DNA of 64,000 bases from Isoetes taiwanensis (Eukaryota; Streptophyta; Lycopodiopsida; Isoetales; Isoetaceae): positions 1,428,001 through 1,492,000 of the forward strand of contig JAJEKV010000005.1 in NCBI GenBank assembly GCA_021234155.1. Direction: 5' to 3'. The first letter of the stretch is position 1. The number at the start of each line of letters is the position of its first letter. The notes under the pieces are model-generated. The model had not been told where the DNA came from. It worked only from the letters and a program-made list of their open reading frames with translations, and did no database searches. This document shows, piece by piece, positions 55,303-64,000 of this stretch. The translations under genes were made by a program, and so were the position numbers.

Positions 55303-56406
55303 CTAAGGCCTCTCTCTGCGAATCCTCCGTGCTAAGTGAATATCCTTGGGCATAAGGGTAACTCTCTTAGCATAGATAGCGCAGAGGTTCCCTTCCTCGA
55401 AGAGCTGGACCAGCTCTGCTTCGGAAGCCTCTTGCAGAGCCCGGATCATTAGAGGGGTAACCCTATAATCGGTCCGGAACTGCTGCAACACCTCTCTAAG
55501 GAGACGCTCGAAGGGCGCCTTCCTTATCAGGAGATTTGTGCACATCTGGAAGTGCCGAATCTCCCTAAACACCCGGGCGTATGTGCTATTCGGCCCGTGG
55601 TGAACCCTCTTGGGTTTTTTCGGTCTCGGTGGGGGTGGCTTGGGCTGGTTCTTCTTCGGCCTGCCGCCCTCCACGACGCGCTGCACCTCCTGGCGGCAAT
55701 ACCACTCATTGTACCTTATCCAACGACGAAGGTACTCCTTGTATGCCACCATCTTCCGCTTAAACTCGCGGTCCTTTGGGCCTTGAATGCCCGCCTACCT
55801 TCTGCTTCTTCACCACCTTAGGTGGTTCCGGCCACTTGGGGTAGGGTGGCCTAGCGTCGGGGTCCTGCTGCCCCTCCTCCTCCTCTTCATCTCCCTCCTC
55901 CTGTGACTCCTCCTCTGGCCGGGGCTCTTCAATAACGACGGTCCGGCGAGGGCCGTCGTTCCTCCTCTTGGTCCGCCTCTCCTGCTCCCTCGGCTCCCTC
56001 TCCCGGCTCCAGCTTCTTCTGGCGGCCCTCTCCTCTACAGCCACTCCATGACTTTTTCCTTCCCCTTCTTTTTGGGCGCTGAAGGCCCCGCTTCGTCGGT
56101 CCGGTGGTGGTGCTGCTCTTCCACCTGTTCTTCAACCTGTTCCTCCACCTCGGTATCTGTGGCTCCGAAGTGGCGGGACTCGCCGGTCTTTTGTGTCCCT
56201 GCCGACGAAGGGTTGCTGCTGGGGCTGCTCTCGGCATCATGATACGTCCCGCCGCTGCTGCTGCTGCTGGGGGAGGGCTCCTCTTCCCCCTCCTTGGGTC
56301 GGAGGTGCTCCGGTACTTTCTTCACATGTCGCCCGGCTGCTAAGTGTGCCATCGAGAGTGTTGGTCGCTGCCCTACCCTCCTAGCTGTCTGTTTGGTGCG
56401 GGCCAT
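55303..56406 (-). CDS. chromovirus accessory ORF1a with histone H3-like N terminus, frame-broken
   Basis: The first ORF after the 5' LTR begins [17 protein letters not shown]. Residues 2-9 (ARTKQTAR) equal the first eight residues of mature histone H3, and the residue matching K9 is Arg. Then come a Ser-rich stretch (SSSSSGG), repeated VEEQ, a His run and a Lys-rich nuclear signal (APKKKGKEK). In another frame follow an Arg/Glu-rich and strongly acidic stretch ([12 protein letters not shown]). A third frame, from [17 protein letters not shown] to [10 protein letters not shown] at 55303, has a Pro/Lys-rich stretch and a helical end. The three frames overlap or abut (56044-56035, 55760-55752), so one protein of about 365 residues with two frame changes is likely. 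Function unknown; chromatin reader binding is inferred from the H3-like end only. Confidence 0.6.
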
Positions 56407-56965
56407 ATCTTGTGGTTCAGGAAATGGGTGACGAAAGGCTGAGCAAGAGAGAGTTGGAGGTGAAGGGTTGGAGAGAGAAAATGAGGTGTCAGATATTTAA
56501 AAAGGAGGGTCCCTGGGAATATTCTCCTACCATAATTACCCCTATTTATTAGCCCCCCTTATTAATTACACCATATTTAGTAATTATTTAACTATTAATG
56601 TATATATTAACCTATATTAATTGATATTATATTTAAATTTTCGAATTTCTCTAATGGTTTGAAGTGCTAATTATGAATTCGCGCCATTTTTCACCTGGGT
56701 CTCCGATTGGCATGATTCTTCGACCCATTTTAGGTGAAATTTGATGCAGATGCATAATTTTCACTCCAAATTTACTAGAAGATGAGTTTGACTCACTCCA
56801 AGCTTCGTCTAACACTTAACCTAAGTCCTGACCCACTACCTAGGAGAAAATTTTTTCCCCCTTTTTCGCGGTTCGATGGTGGAAATGTTTATTTCACACC
56901 CCTATAGGCCTGTTAGACTACTTCATGGTTATGGTCAGTGCTAGTTCTTGGTCAACCAAGAACAT
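56407..56965 (-). other. chromovirus 5' untranslated leader
   Basis: About 560 bp between primer site and ORF1a. AT-rich (56500-56660), no coding seen. Confidence 0.5.
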
Positions 56966-56978
56966 CGCTCTGATACCA
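56966..56978 (-). other. primer-binding site, initiator tRNA-Met
   Basis: Minus-strand TGGTATCAGAGCG, one base inside the 5' LTR end, matches the complement of the plant tRNA-iMet 3' end. Confidence 0.9.
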
Positions 56979-56979
56979 T

Positions 56980-58633
56980 TGTGGCGCTCCACCTTAAACA
57001 TCACGGCATCCAAAGGTACGACTTTCGGCAGAAATCCCCATCCCTCTCTCAACAACCACTTGCCGCGGGCCCTCCGTCTACCCGCACTCTGAGGTGACCC
57101 TTAGTGCGGGGAGGGAACACGAAGGTGTCTTGCGCGCCCTTCCCCTATGGGCTCCTATAACAGCGGAAGTGATAACACGTCAGAACTAGCATCAAACATA
57201 TACAAATACTACCTCGAAGGGTAGTGCATCACGCATATACCAATACAAAGATGATAAGCACCAACCGTGAAACACGAGAGCTCCTACCCCGGCTCAGACT
57301 CATAAGGAGGATGACTGACCGGCTAGGCCTCAAGATAGAGCAGACCGAGTCATGGCAATGGCGGGGCTGGCATAGAACAATGGCTAGGGTTGACCACTCC
57401 ATCCGCCCCTCCCATTGCATACTTTGCAGATGGGCTAAATCGGGCTCGACGGGGACTCTAGCCTTCCGGATCACGCAATCCCATGGCATCACCCATCGGG
57501 ACTACTCCGAGGTTGCATCCCCCTGGTCCGCCGAGGCGGGAAGGGTTACATCTCCCCTTCCGGGATCTAGAGGTGCCGTAGGCGGCTAGAGAATCGCGGG
57601 CGACACCGCGATTAGTGCCAACCCCCAAAAGCGAGAGCCAAGGCGACACTTGCGGCTCTCTCGAGGCGCGAGGCGACACCATTGCCCCAGAGGTGTCCGG
57701 ACCCATGCTCGCCCACCCCGAAGTGACCGACCATAAGCCTAGCCCACTATGGGATCCCCCGGCCCCCACTTTCGGCGGGGATCCTCCCTCCACTTTCCCT
57801 CTAGCCCGTTGTATGGTGCTGAGTCATATCATAGCCTCAATAGCCAGGTGGGCTCCTATGCACAGGCCGCAACTAATAGGAACTAAGGGATCTACTCTAG
57901 GAGCATACTACATATGGCTCTAGGTCTCTACCCCCCTTCCCAATACAAGAGGAGCAAACATGATCAACCATCATCACATAATCATCACATCATGAGAATA
58001 ATCATAAGAAGAACATCTTAACCTAATCATACAAATCTAACTAATAGTTAGGGTTCATTGATTAGGGTTCAAGATGTTGAATACGGGTTCTAGGATGGCT
58101 CTACTCTAGATACAAGATACTAACATATCTGGAATGCTAATTCCAGATAAGCTATCACAACTACTATCCTACATACCTGCTCCTGAAGCTCTCCCTCCAG
58201 ATCCGTGTGCCTCCATGATCTTCGACTCACAAGCTGCTGCTCCTACTCCAAGAACGAGTCTATCCTGCTGGGGCTGCTGCACCAGCCTATGCCACAACAA
58301 ACGATGTTCGAAACGGGGTTTCGAACGAGTAGGTGAGTCTCTGGGTGCTAGGGCTGGAAAGAGGCCTAGGGTTAGGGTTTAGACCTATATAAGCTAGGTC
58401 CACCTAGGATGCCACGTGGCACCAATTGGGTGAGTCCTGTGTGGCGGGTGCCCAATAGGTTAAGGCCACGTGGATAATGGTCTAAACCTATGGTTGGCTA
58501 AGTTATGAAAATAACTTGGCCATGCCCCCTATTGCCACAACCTATGGTATACAAGGCTATGAATGATAGACTTGTATAGTGACGGATCCAGGAATATACG
58601 TATTTATGACGTATATTCCCCTGGACCGTCACA
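56980..58633 (-). repeat. 5' LTR of the chromovirus
   Basis: 1,654 bp, partner of 45519-47152. Promoter elements lie at 58366-58393 and the ACGT palindrome at 58592-58618. Confidence 0.9.
58366..58393 (-). promoter_or_regulatory. TATA box with telo-box just downstream
   Basis: Minus-strand CTTATATAGG (58393-58384) followed by AAACCCTAAC (58380-58371). The telo-box near the start site is a known arrangement in plant ribosomal-protein and histone-type promoters. The other LTR family in this window has AAACCCTAA after a TATTTAG box too. Confidence 0.5.
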
Positions 58634-59611
58634 AAATGTTAGAAAATAAATGAAATATGGAAAGCAAAGGTTAGAAAATGAGATGAAAGGAAAAAATAAA
58701 AAACATGGAAAGCAAAGGTTAAAAAGAAAGCAAAGGTTAGAAAAATAAATGAAAGGAAACAAATAAAAAAACTTGCAAGGGTTCGTGATGGGCGGCTATG
58801 GCGGGCGACTGAGGCAGGGACAGAGCTGCTGGCGGCTTCTTCTTCTCATTCTTTTGCAGGTTCGGCACAAGTAAGATCAGCAGATGGAGGCAAAACGATG
58901 GCAGAAGGTAGTTGGATGGAGCAGACAATAACAGCAGATCATTGTTTTCTTGCTTGCAGGTGGCTATGGCGACAAAAAAGCAGCAGAAGATGGCGATGGC
59001 AGAGCACAGCTTTGGTGGTTCTTCTTTTCCCTTTTCCTTCTGATTGCTTCTCTTCCTCTTGCAGGAGGCGCTGGAGCACAGAGATGGCACGCATATTGTT
59101 CGCTCTTCTCTTCTTTCTTTCAGAAATAGGAACAAAGCAATAATGACAAAGAATGCAGCGAATGCCCTTCTTTTCTTGCATGAAAAATCTTTTGCAGAAC
59201 TCTTGTCTATGGGTTTCTTTATAGGCAGAATGCAAGGGCAACCTTTTGTTGTGTGCGTGGCAAAGAAGACAAAGCGAGAGATGAAAAAAATAACGGGTAA
59301 AAGAACAAAATAAACAGTATAGAAAGCTTTGCGAAAAAGAATTTTCAAGTGCGCTTCTTCCCTTTGTCCACCCTGTAGATAGATTATGGAGGGCTGGCTT
59401 TTTTTGGCTCTCCCAAAATATTTAAGAAGTATTTCTTTTACTAAAGCATCTTCAAGCAACAAGCGAAGAACAAGCAAATCTTCAAGCATCCGTCAAGCAA
59501 CCCAAATGAACAAAGATCTCCCAAATAAATCAGAAACAATGATCGCCCCAAATAAATTTGCGGACCAAAATGATCTGGGGAAACATCAGATCTCGGTAGA
59601 ACCTCCATTAC
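58634..59611 (-). other. internal region copy 2, right part
   Basis: Continues 45518 after the AAATG duplication and matches about 43322-44283 with small differences, including the AAAGCAAAGGTTAGAAAA array. Confidence 0.8.
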
Positions 59612-60266
59612 TCATGGCGGATTTTTCCCACAATCCCCAAATTGGCCTCAAAGGCGTAAATCGGGGACCACTTCGATGTTGCAATATGAAATAGAATAGA
59701 ATAGGGTTGAAATCAAAGGCTTGCAATATGAAATCAGTATAGAATAAAGGATTTGAAGAAAAACTTGGAATGGAATAACTTTGGGCCCAAAAGAAAATTC
59801 ATATAAGCACAAAACTTCAAATACAAAAGGGTCCCTCCATGTCTCGAACCATGAATCCACCCATTGATCCAATTCAAGGAGGAGCCGCCACCATCCCAAG
59901 AACTTGAGCAGCAAGAGGAGGAGCTCGTGCTCCTCAAAATTATTTTATAAACAACACTTTTCATCTTGACCTTTAATTTTTTGCCTCTTAATCTCCACCT
60001 TTGATCCTGCCTCTTCATCTCAACCTTTAATTTTGACCCTTCATCTCCACCCTTGATCTTGCCTCTTTATCTCAACCTTTAATTTTAACCCCTTCATCTC
60101 CACCCTTTGTTTCAACCATTGGGCCTTTATATATTGAGCCCATTACATTTAAAATTTATCTCACCAATGCCTTAGATCATAAAATTAATCTTCTTCACAC
60201 CCCCTTCCAATGGTTTTCTTTCTTTTCTTTTTTCATGTTGACCGGGTGCCAAAAACCCGGTCAACA
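59612..60266 (-). repeat. LTR copy 3
   Basis: Left terminus TCATGGCGG, right terminus GGTCAACA followed by AACGC. Carries a 24-bp insertion of the ATAGAATAGAATAGGG kind near 59693. Confidence 0.75.
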
Positions 60267-60340
60267 AACGCTGGGCACTTTTCCTAGTAGTAATGATAAT
60301 CTAGAAATACTACTTCGTAATATTGCGGACAACATCAATT

Positions 60341-60480
60341 CAAGGTGGAAAAAATGTGACATTCCAGGATAATATACGATATAATAACGTATATTATATT
60401 CTATTCTATTCTATATGGCCACGTCCACTAGTACATATCGACAACGGCGACATGTACATGATGACTGGGTTGTACCATGG
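60341..60480 (+). repeat. PPT plus LTR start of another gypsy element (fragment)
   Basis: AAGGTGGAAAAAA is followed at 60355 by TGTGACATTCCAGG and AATATACGATATAATAACG, which resembles the chromovirus LTR start. The rest of the element is not recognisable. Confidence 0.5.
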
Positions 60481-61200
60481 GGCACAACAATTAGAAACTG
60501 TTATAGAAACTGTTATTCTATAGGGTAAAAGCATGCTAGGGTGTCATACATTAGTTCTAAATTCATGTACTATTTTGCACTAGAAAACCCGTTTTTTATG
60601 TAATTTTGAATGTATGGTAGGAGGCCACGTGCTTGTCGTTATATATTTAAAAAAGGAATATATTTGATTGTTCGTCATCATGACATGAAGTGGCCGACGG
60701 TTGTTGCGAAATTTTGGGCACAATCACTGGATTCCCTCCGATCCAAGCAGATTCCCTCCGATCCATCCGAAACAAGCAAATTCCCTCCAATCTACGGTCT
60801 AAGAATCTAAAACAAAGAAAAGAATTTCAAATTCTTGCCGGATCTTTGCATGCATATCAGTTTTCATAGTAGTAGTAGGGGCATGGCACAAGAAAATCAA
60901 AGTATGAAACGAAATTACTCGGTGATGTCCAAAATGAGGGCGGTGATACAAAATCGACAAAGGGAAGCGAAAAATGGTTGAACAAGATACTCTAAATGAC
61001 ATCTTTGAATGAAGTGACAGAGTGATCTCTTGTCAGCGGTGAGAATGGCGGATCATATTCCGGTACTTCACCAAAAAATCGGGAAAAGAGCGAGAAAAGG
61101 TTGTTGAATGCTTGAAAATGAAGCCGATTCTCTATCTCTGGTGAAAGAGAGGTATTGGTTTCGAGGATCTTGCAAGATAACGAGGCTCTTGGGGTTGTTT
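60481..61200. other. spacer, nothing recognised
   Basis: ATTCCCTCCGATCCA recurs at about 60731 and 60750. No gene is seen. Confidence 0.35.
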
Positions 61201-61220
61201 AAACACGTGATTGGGCTACC

Positions 61221-64000
61221 TTGAGCGAAGCGGTGGTGAAACATTCATTGTTACAAAATCTCAAAGATGGATTAGAAGAGGTTAAATCTTCTAATAGCGG
61301 TGACAAGTTGGCGACCAAGCACTCTGTTTTATCCATGATTGTTGGGAAAAATGGGGAATTGAAGCGAAAAGGAGTTGCTTCAAAAATGTTGAAGCGCCAT
61401 CCTCGAAATTTGTCATACATTGCAGGTGAAGAAAGAAAGAAATGAAAATTGCGGGTCCAACTATATGGGCATTAGCGGTGAAAAGAGAAGATCGATTGTT
61501 TGGGCCGAAGACACAAAGCAATTAGTCATCAATTTTGGTTAAACAACACCAAGGTTTCACCTAAATCTGAGGGATGTAAGAAAGAAAAGGCATCAAGCAA
61601 TCCGGTTTCTTGATATACCACGGGTATTTCATTCTTTATTGTATGAAATGCTTCGATCCCTCATGTATATGTTCACTTTTATTGGAATTTATAGTATCTT
61701 CTTTGTTTTGATGTATGAATGCTTTCTAATGGTGATCTATCATTTATGTATTCACTTTTACTTACTTTTACATATGCAATCACCTTTGTTGGTTTGCTTA
61801 CATTTATTGACCATGTATATTATACTAAATCTTCCTTTCTTATTTATCACGGTGACTCCAAAATTCTTAACCAATGTACAGTTAGATATTTGCATAATAT
61901 TGTATGTTATACATGTCTATAGAGTACATATCTTGTACTTTCGGACTTTTCGAGATAGTGCCTATGGACTTCAAGAATTTACTCTAGAACGATAATATGC
62001 TCTAGGGTGCGATAAATGTACCCTGCTTTGCTACTTTATCCTTACACATGTATTTAATGTACATGTGTAATGTGTGTCTGTTGTCCTTATGTATATTGTA
62101 AGTACATTATGAGTGCATATGAGTACATATGAGTACATATTAGTACATATGAGTACATATGAGTACATTATGTTACATGTTACATTTTGACTTAGCATGT
62201 ACTCAATTGCACATACAAAATCTTTTATTAACTATGATGATTTGAATGCACAGGTTGAGTATACCCGAACTTTGTGGAGCAACACCAGGCCGGAACATTG
62301 GCATCAGTTGTTCGAATACCTCAAACCTGATTGTGTAAGGAAGCTAAAGGAAAGAAACACATGTTGTTGTGTCAAGCATGAGCAAGCGAGAGAACTTCGG
62401 GAAGGCATTTAATTCTATGAGGGCTAAGCTCCACATCAATTGTAGGCTGCAATTGTGAAGTTTGTCTTTGCTAACAAAAAATGATGGAATTTGTCGGGCT
62501 CACAAGCATACATCTTGTAATGTCGGCACTCTATGGAGGAGTATGGTTTGTCCAAAAGCAGGATAGTGACGAGTGGCACAAATTAAATTGTATTACAAGT
62601 GATTGCAAGAACGTGTGGTAAGCGAGAACATTATCTTGTGTCCAAAAGAAACTGAAAATGACATTGAAAGTGAAGTCAATTGGCAAATATACTCTTATGT
62701 GGATGAGAAGTCTAAAAAGGAGTCTCAAGAAGGCTCAGTTGGTGGACAAGACAACAAATGCACACGTAATCTTTGGATGCCATGTTTGGTCACATGAAGA
62801 CATTTATCCATCACAACTTTGCGACTCAGCGCAAAGCAAAAGAATTCGAAAGATGTGTTCAAAACACGAGAGATGATTCATTGATATCGGTGGTTGACTT
62901 TGCAGAAAATTATACATTGAAGCCTTTCAAAGAGGTTCGGTCGAAACATTGGAATCTGAGACCAAGTTACTATAATGGTGCAGTTACCATGCTAAAGGTA
63001 AATGGCATCTTGAAGAAGGCTGTTCACTTGTATATTTCGATGGCGGGGAATCATGATACACATTTTGTACAACATACATTTAAGCTTCATCTGAAATGGC
63101 TGAAAGAGAATGGTGGATCTCATATACATTATCATATTGTGTGGTCGATGGTTGTCTTTGCACAATACAAGTCGGAAGAAATTTATATTTCATTACCGGG
63201 TACCATGTTGAATATGGCATTAAGTTTACAATGGAACTACTTTGGTTACGGGCATGGAAAAGGTGAACATGATGGAGAGTGCGCCAAGGCCAAGCGGTAC
63301 TACTTGCAGCCCGAGCGATTCACGAGAACATGGAGCAGTTAGAGGAGGTGCACATGATGCTTGTGTTGTCTTGAGGAGCAAGCAATCTAATGTTAACAGA
63401 TATATTGGGAAGTGAAGGAGTCGGATATTGATAGAACCAATGCATTAGATGTGCAACCTCTTCACGGTATTCGAGAAATTGCATGCTATAGCTTCTATAA
63501 GTCCAAGCTGACCCCACCTTAGTAATGGTGAGACCATTATCTTGCTTACGCAATGCTTGCATTAACTTTGAATGGGATGCTTGTGAGTCCATTTCATTAC
63601 GTGGGAAGTGGCAATTAAAGAAGCTAGTACCCCAAAAAGTACTCATTGTGAAGTAGAGAATGAGGAAAGCTGCTTGCTTTGCAAATGTAAATGAAGAGCT
63701 AGAAGATCTAGTGCAATTGGGTGATATGTTTGCTTCTTTTTCTTGCACCGGGGAAATGAAGAAAATGTGCCATACTATATCCTTCTTTGCAAGAAAACAA
63801 AATTTGTTTTGCGGGAAAATGTTATTGGCGATTACAAAAATTATCACCATCACAATTGAAAGCAGTCATATCCGCCTATTACTATCAAAAATTGCACAGT
63901 TGTCACCACAAGTATAAGTTATTGGATGACAAAGAAGTTCTTGTACCTGCAGAGTGCATTATTGGAGCAAAGTTTGCAATGCCAAAAGTAAATCATAAAG
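61221..64000 (+). pseudogene. second DDE-like gene, degenerate, runs off the window
   Basis: Several frames together follow the order of a second repetitive land-plant (and cnidarian) family. N end: LSMIVGKNGELKRKGVASK (about 61330). Then FEYLKPDCVRKLKERNTCCC (about 62310), MFGHMKTFIHHNFATQ (about 62780), SVVDFAENYTLKPFKEV (about 62890), HDTHFVQHTFKLHLKWLKE (about 63055) and FGYGHGKGEHDGECAKAKRY (about 63245). From 63360, across frames, come DIDRTNALDVQPLHGI-like and C-rich pieces. The Asp residues in DFAEN and in GHGKGEHDG, plus a usual W(S/T)DGC motif, would suit a DDE nuclease; here the middle motif reads WSMVVFAQYKSEE, so that Asp is lost. Stops and frame changes are frequent. It is a different family from the 13-15.7 kb gene. 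Confidence 0.6.
62101..62171 (+). repeat. 10-bp minisatellite (GAGTACATAT)n
   Basis: About seven units with single-base variants, inside the degenerate DDE-like gene, between its N-terminal and cysteine-rich parts. Confidence 0.85.

Larger units (their letters stand above)
45519..58633 (-). mobile_element. 13.1-kb chromovirus (Ty3/gypsy with chromodomain) with extra ORFs
   Basis: LTRs of 1.63-1.65 kb (45519-47152, 56980-58633) start TGTGACGG and end GCGYCACA on the minus strand. The element has AAATG target duplications, a primer-binding site complementary to initiator tRNA-Met, a polypurine tract and one long gag-pol frame. About 4 kb between the 5' LTR and gag holds two further ORF regions on the same strand, which is unusual for a chromovirus (commonly 5-7 kb in all). 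The long open gag-pol suggests a fairly recent insertion. Confidence 0.9.
42091..60266 (-). mobile_element. non-autonomous LTR element in LTR-int-LTR-int-LTR form, split by a chromovirus
   Basis: Three LTR copies (about 42091-42734, 44284-44926, 59612-60266) alternate with two internal regions of about 1.55 kb. The outermost ends read TGTTGGCGG and CCGGTCAACA and are flanked by AACGC, so the whole trimer sits in one target site. The second internal copy contains the 13.1-kb chromovirus. A minus-strand TATA box (TATATAAAGG, 42587-42596) and a purine-rich TTTGGGCGAGA beside LTR1 suggest a minus orientation. The internal region has no recognised protein domain, so the element must rely on others. 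Such trimers usually come from unequal recombination between LTRs. Confidence 0.75.

Overview
This is plant nuclear DNA. It has spliced exon fragments (GT..AG), a nepenthesin-type aspartic protease, a chromodomain Ty3/gypsy element, Ty1/copia-like LTRs, a plant-type Helitron end and a tRNA-derived SINE. Two degenerate DDE-like genes resemble unnamed repetitive families I associate with moss, lycophyte and fern genomes, so a seed-free or early-diverging land plant with a large genome is my best guess; the species cannot be told. The window is almost wholly mobile elements. The only intact host-type gene I see is the aspartic protease (35992-37311, minus).

Layout. 1-2903: a minus-strand LTR retroelement without recognisable pol, its 3' LTR cut by the window edge. 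3761-15879: a 12.1-kb DNA transposon with identical 25-bp terminal inverted repeats and a 4-bp ATCA target duplication. It carries a broken DDE-like gene on the plus strand, a minus-strand multi-exon gene set ending in an FCP1/NIF phosphatase-like domain, and many copies of a short palindrome. 16569-17214: a kinesin-4-like pseudogene fragment; 17414-17859: a copia-type LTR. 18657-28792: a 10.1-kb LTR element with a TCTTG target duplication and no pol. 29779-35050: a 5'-truncated LINE split by a 4.8-kb Helitron (29918-34700) that carries exon-like fragments. 39560-40430: a dead gypsy RT fragment; 41160-42060: a tandemly duplicated SINE-bearing unit. 42091-60266: a non-autonomous element arranged LTR-internal-LTR-internal-LTR, whose second internal copy is split by an intact-looking 13.1-kb chromovirus (45519-58633, AAATG duplication). 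61200-64000: a second, different, degenerate DDE-like gene running off the edge.

How the parts relate. The chromovirus and the 18.7-28.8 kb element share LTR segments and the same polypurine tract style, so the latter looks like a non-autonomous relative. The chromovirus has a long gag-pol with a C-terminal chromodomain and also extra upstream ORFs. The first of these begins with the histone H3 tail sequence (ARTKQTAR). Copies of the same repeat differ mostly in C/G-rich stretches, where many apparent frameshifts also lie, so some breaks may be consensus errors rather than biological decay.
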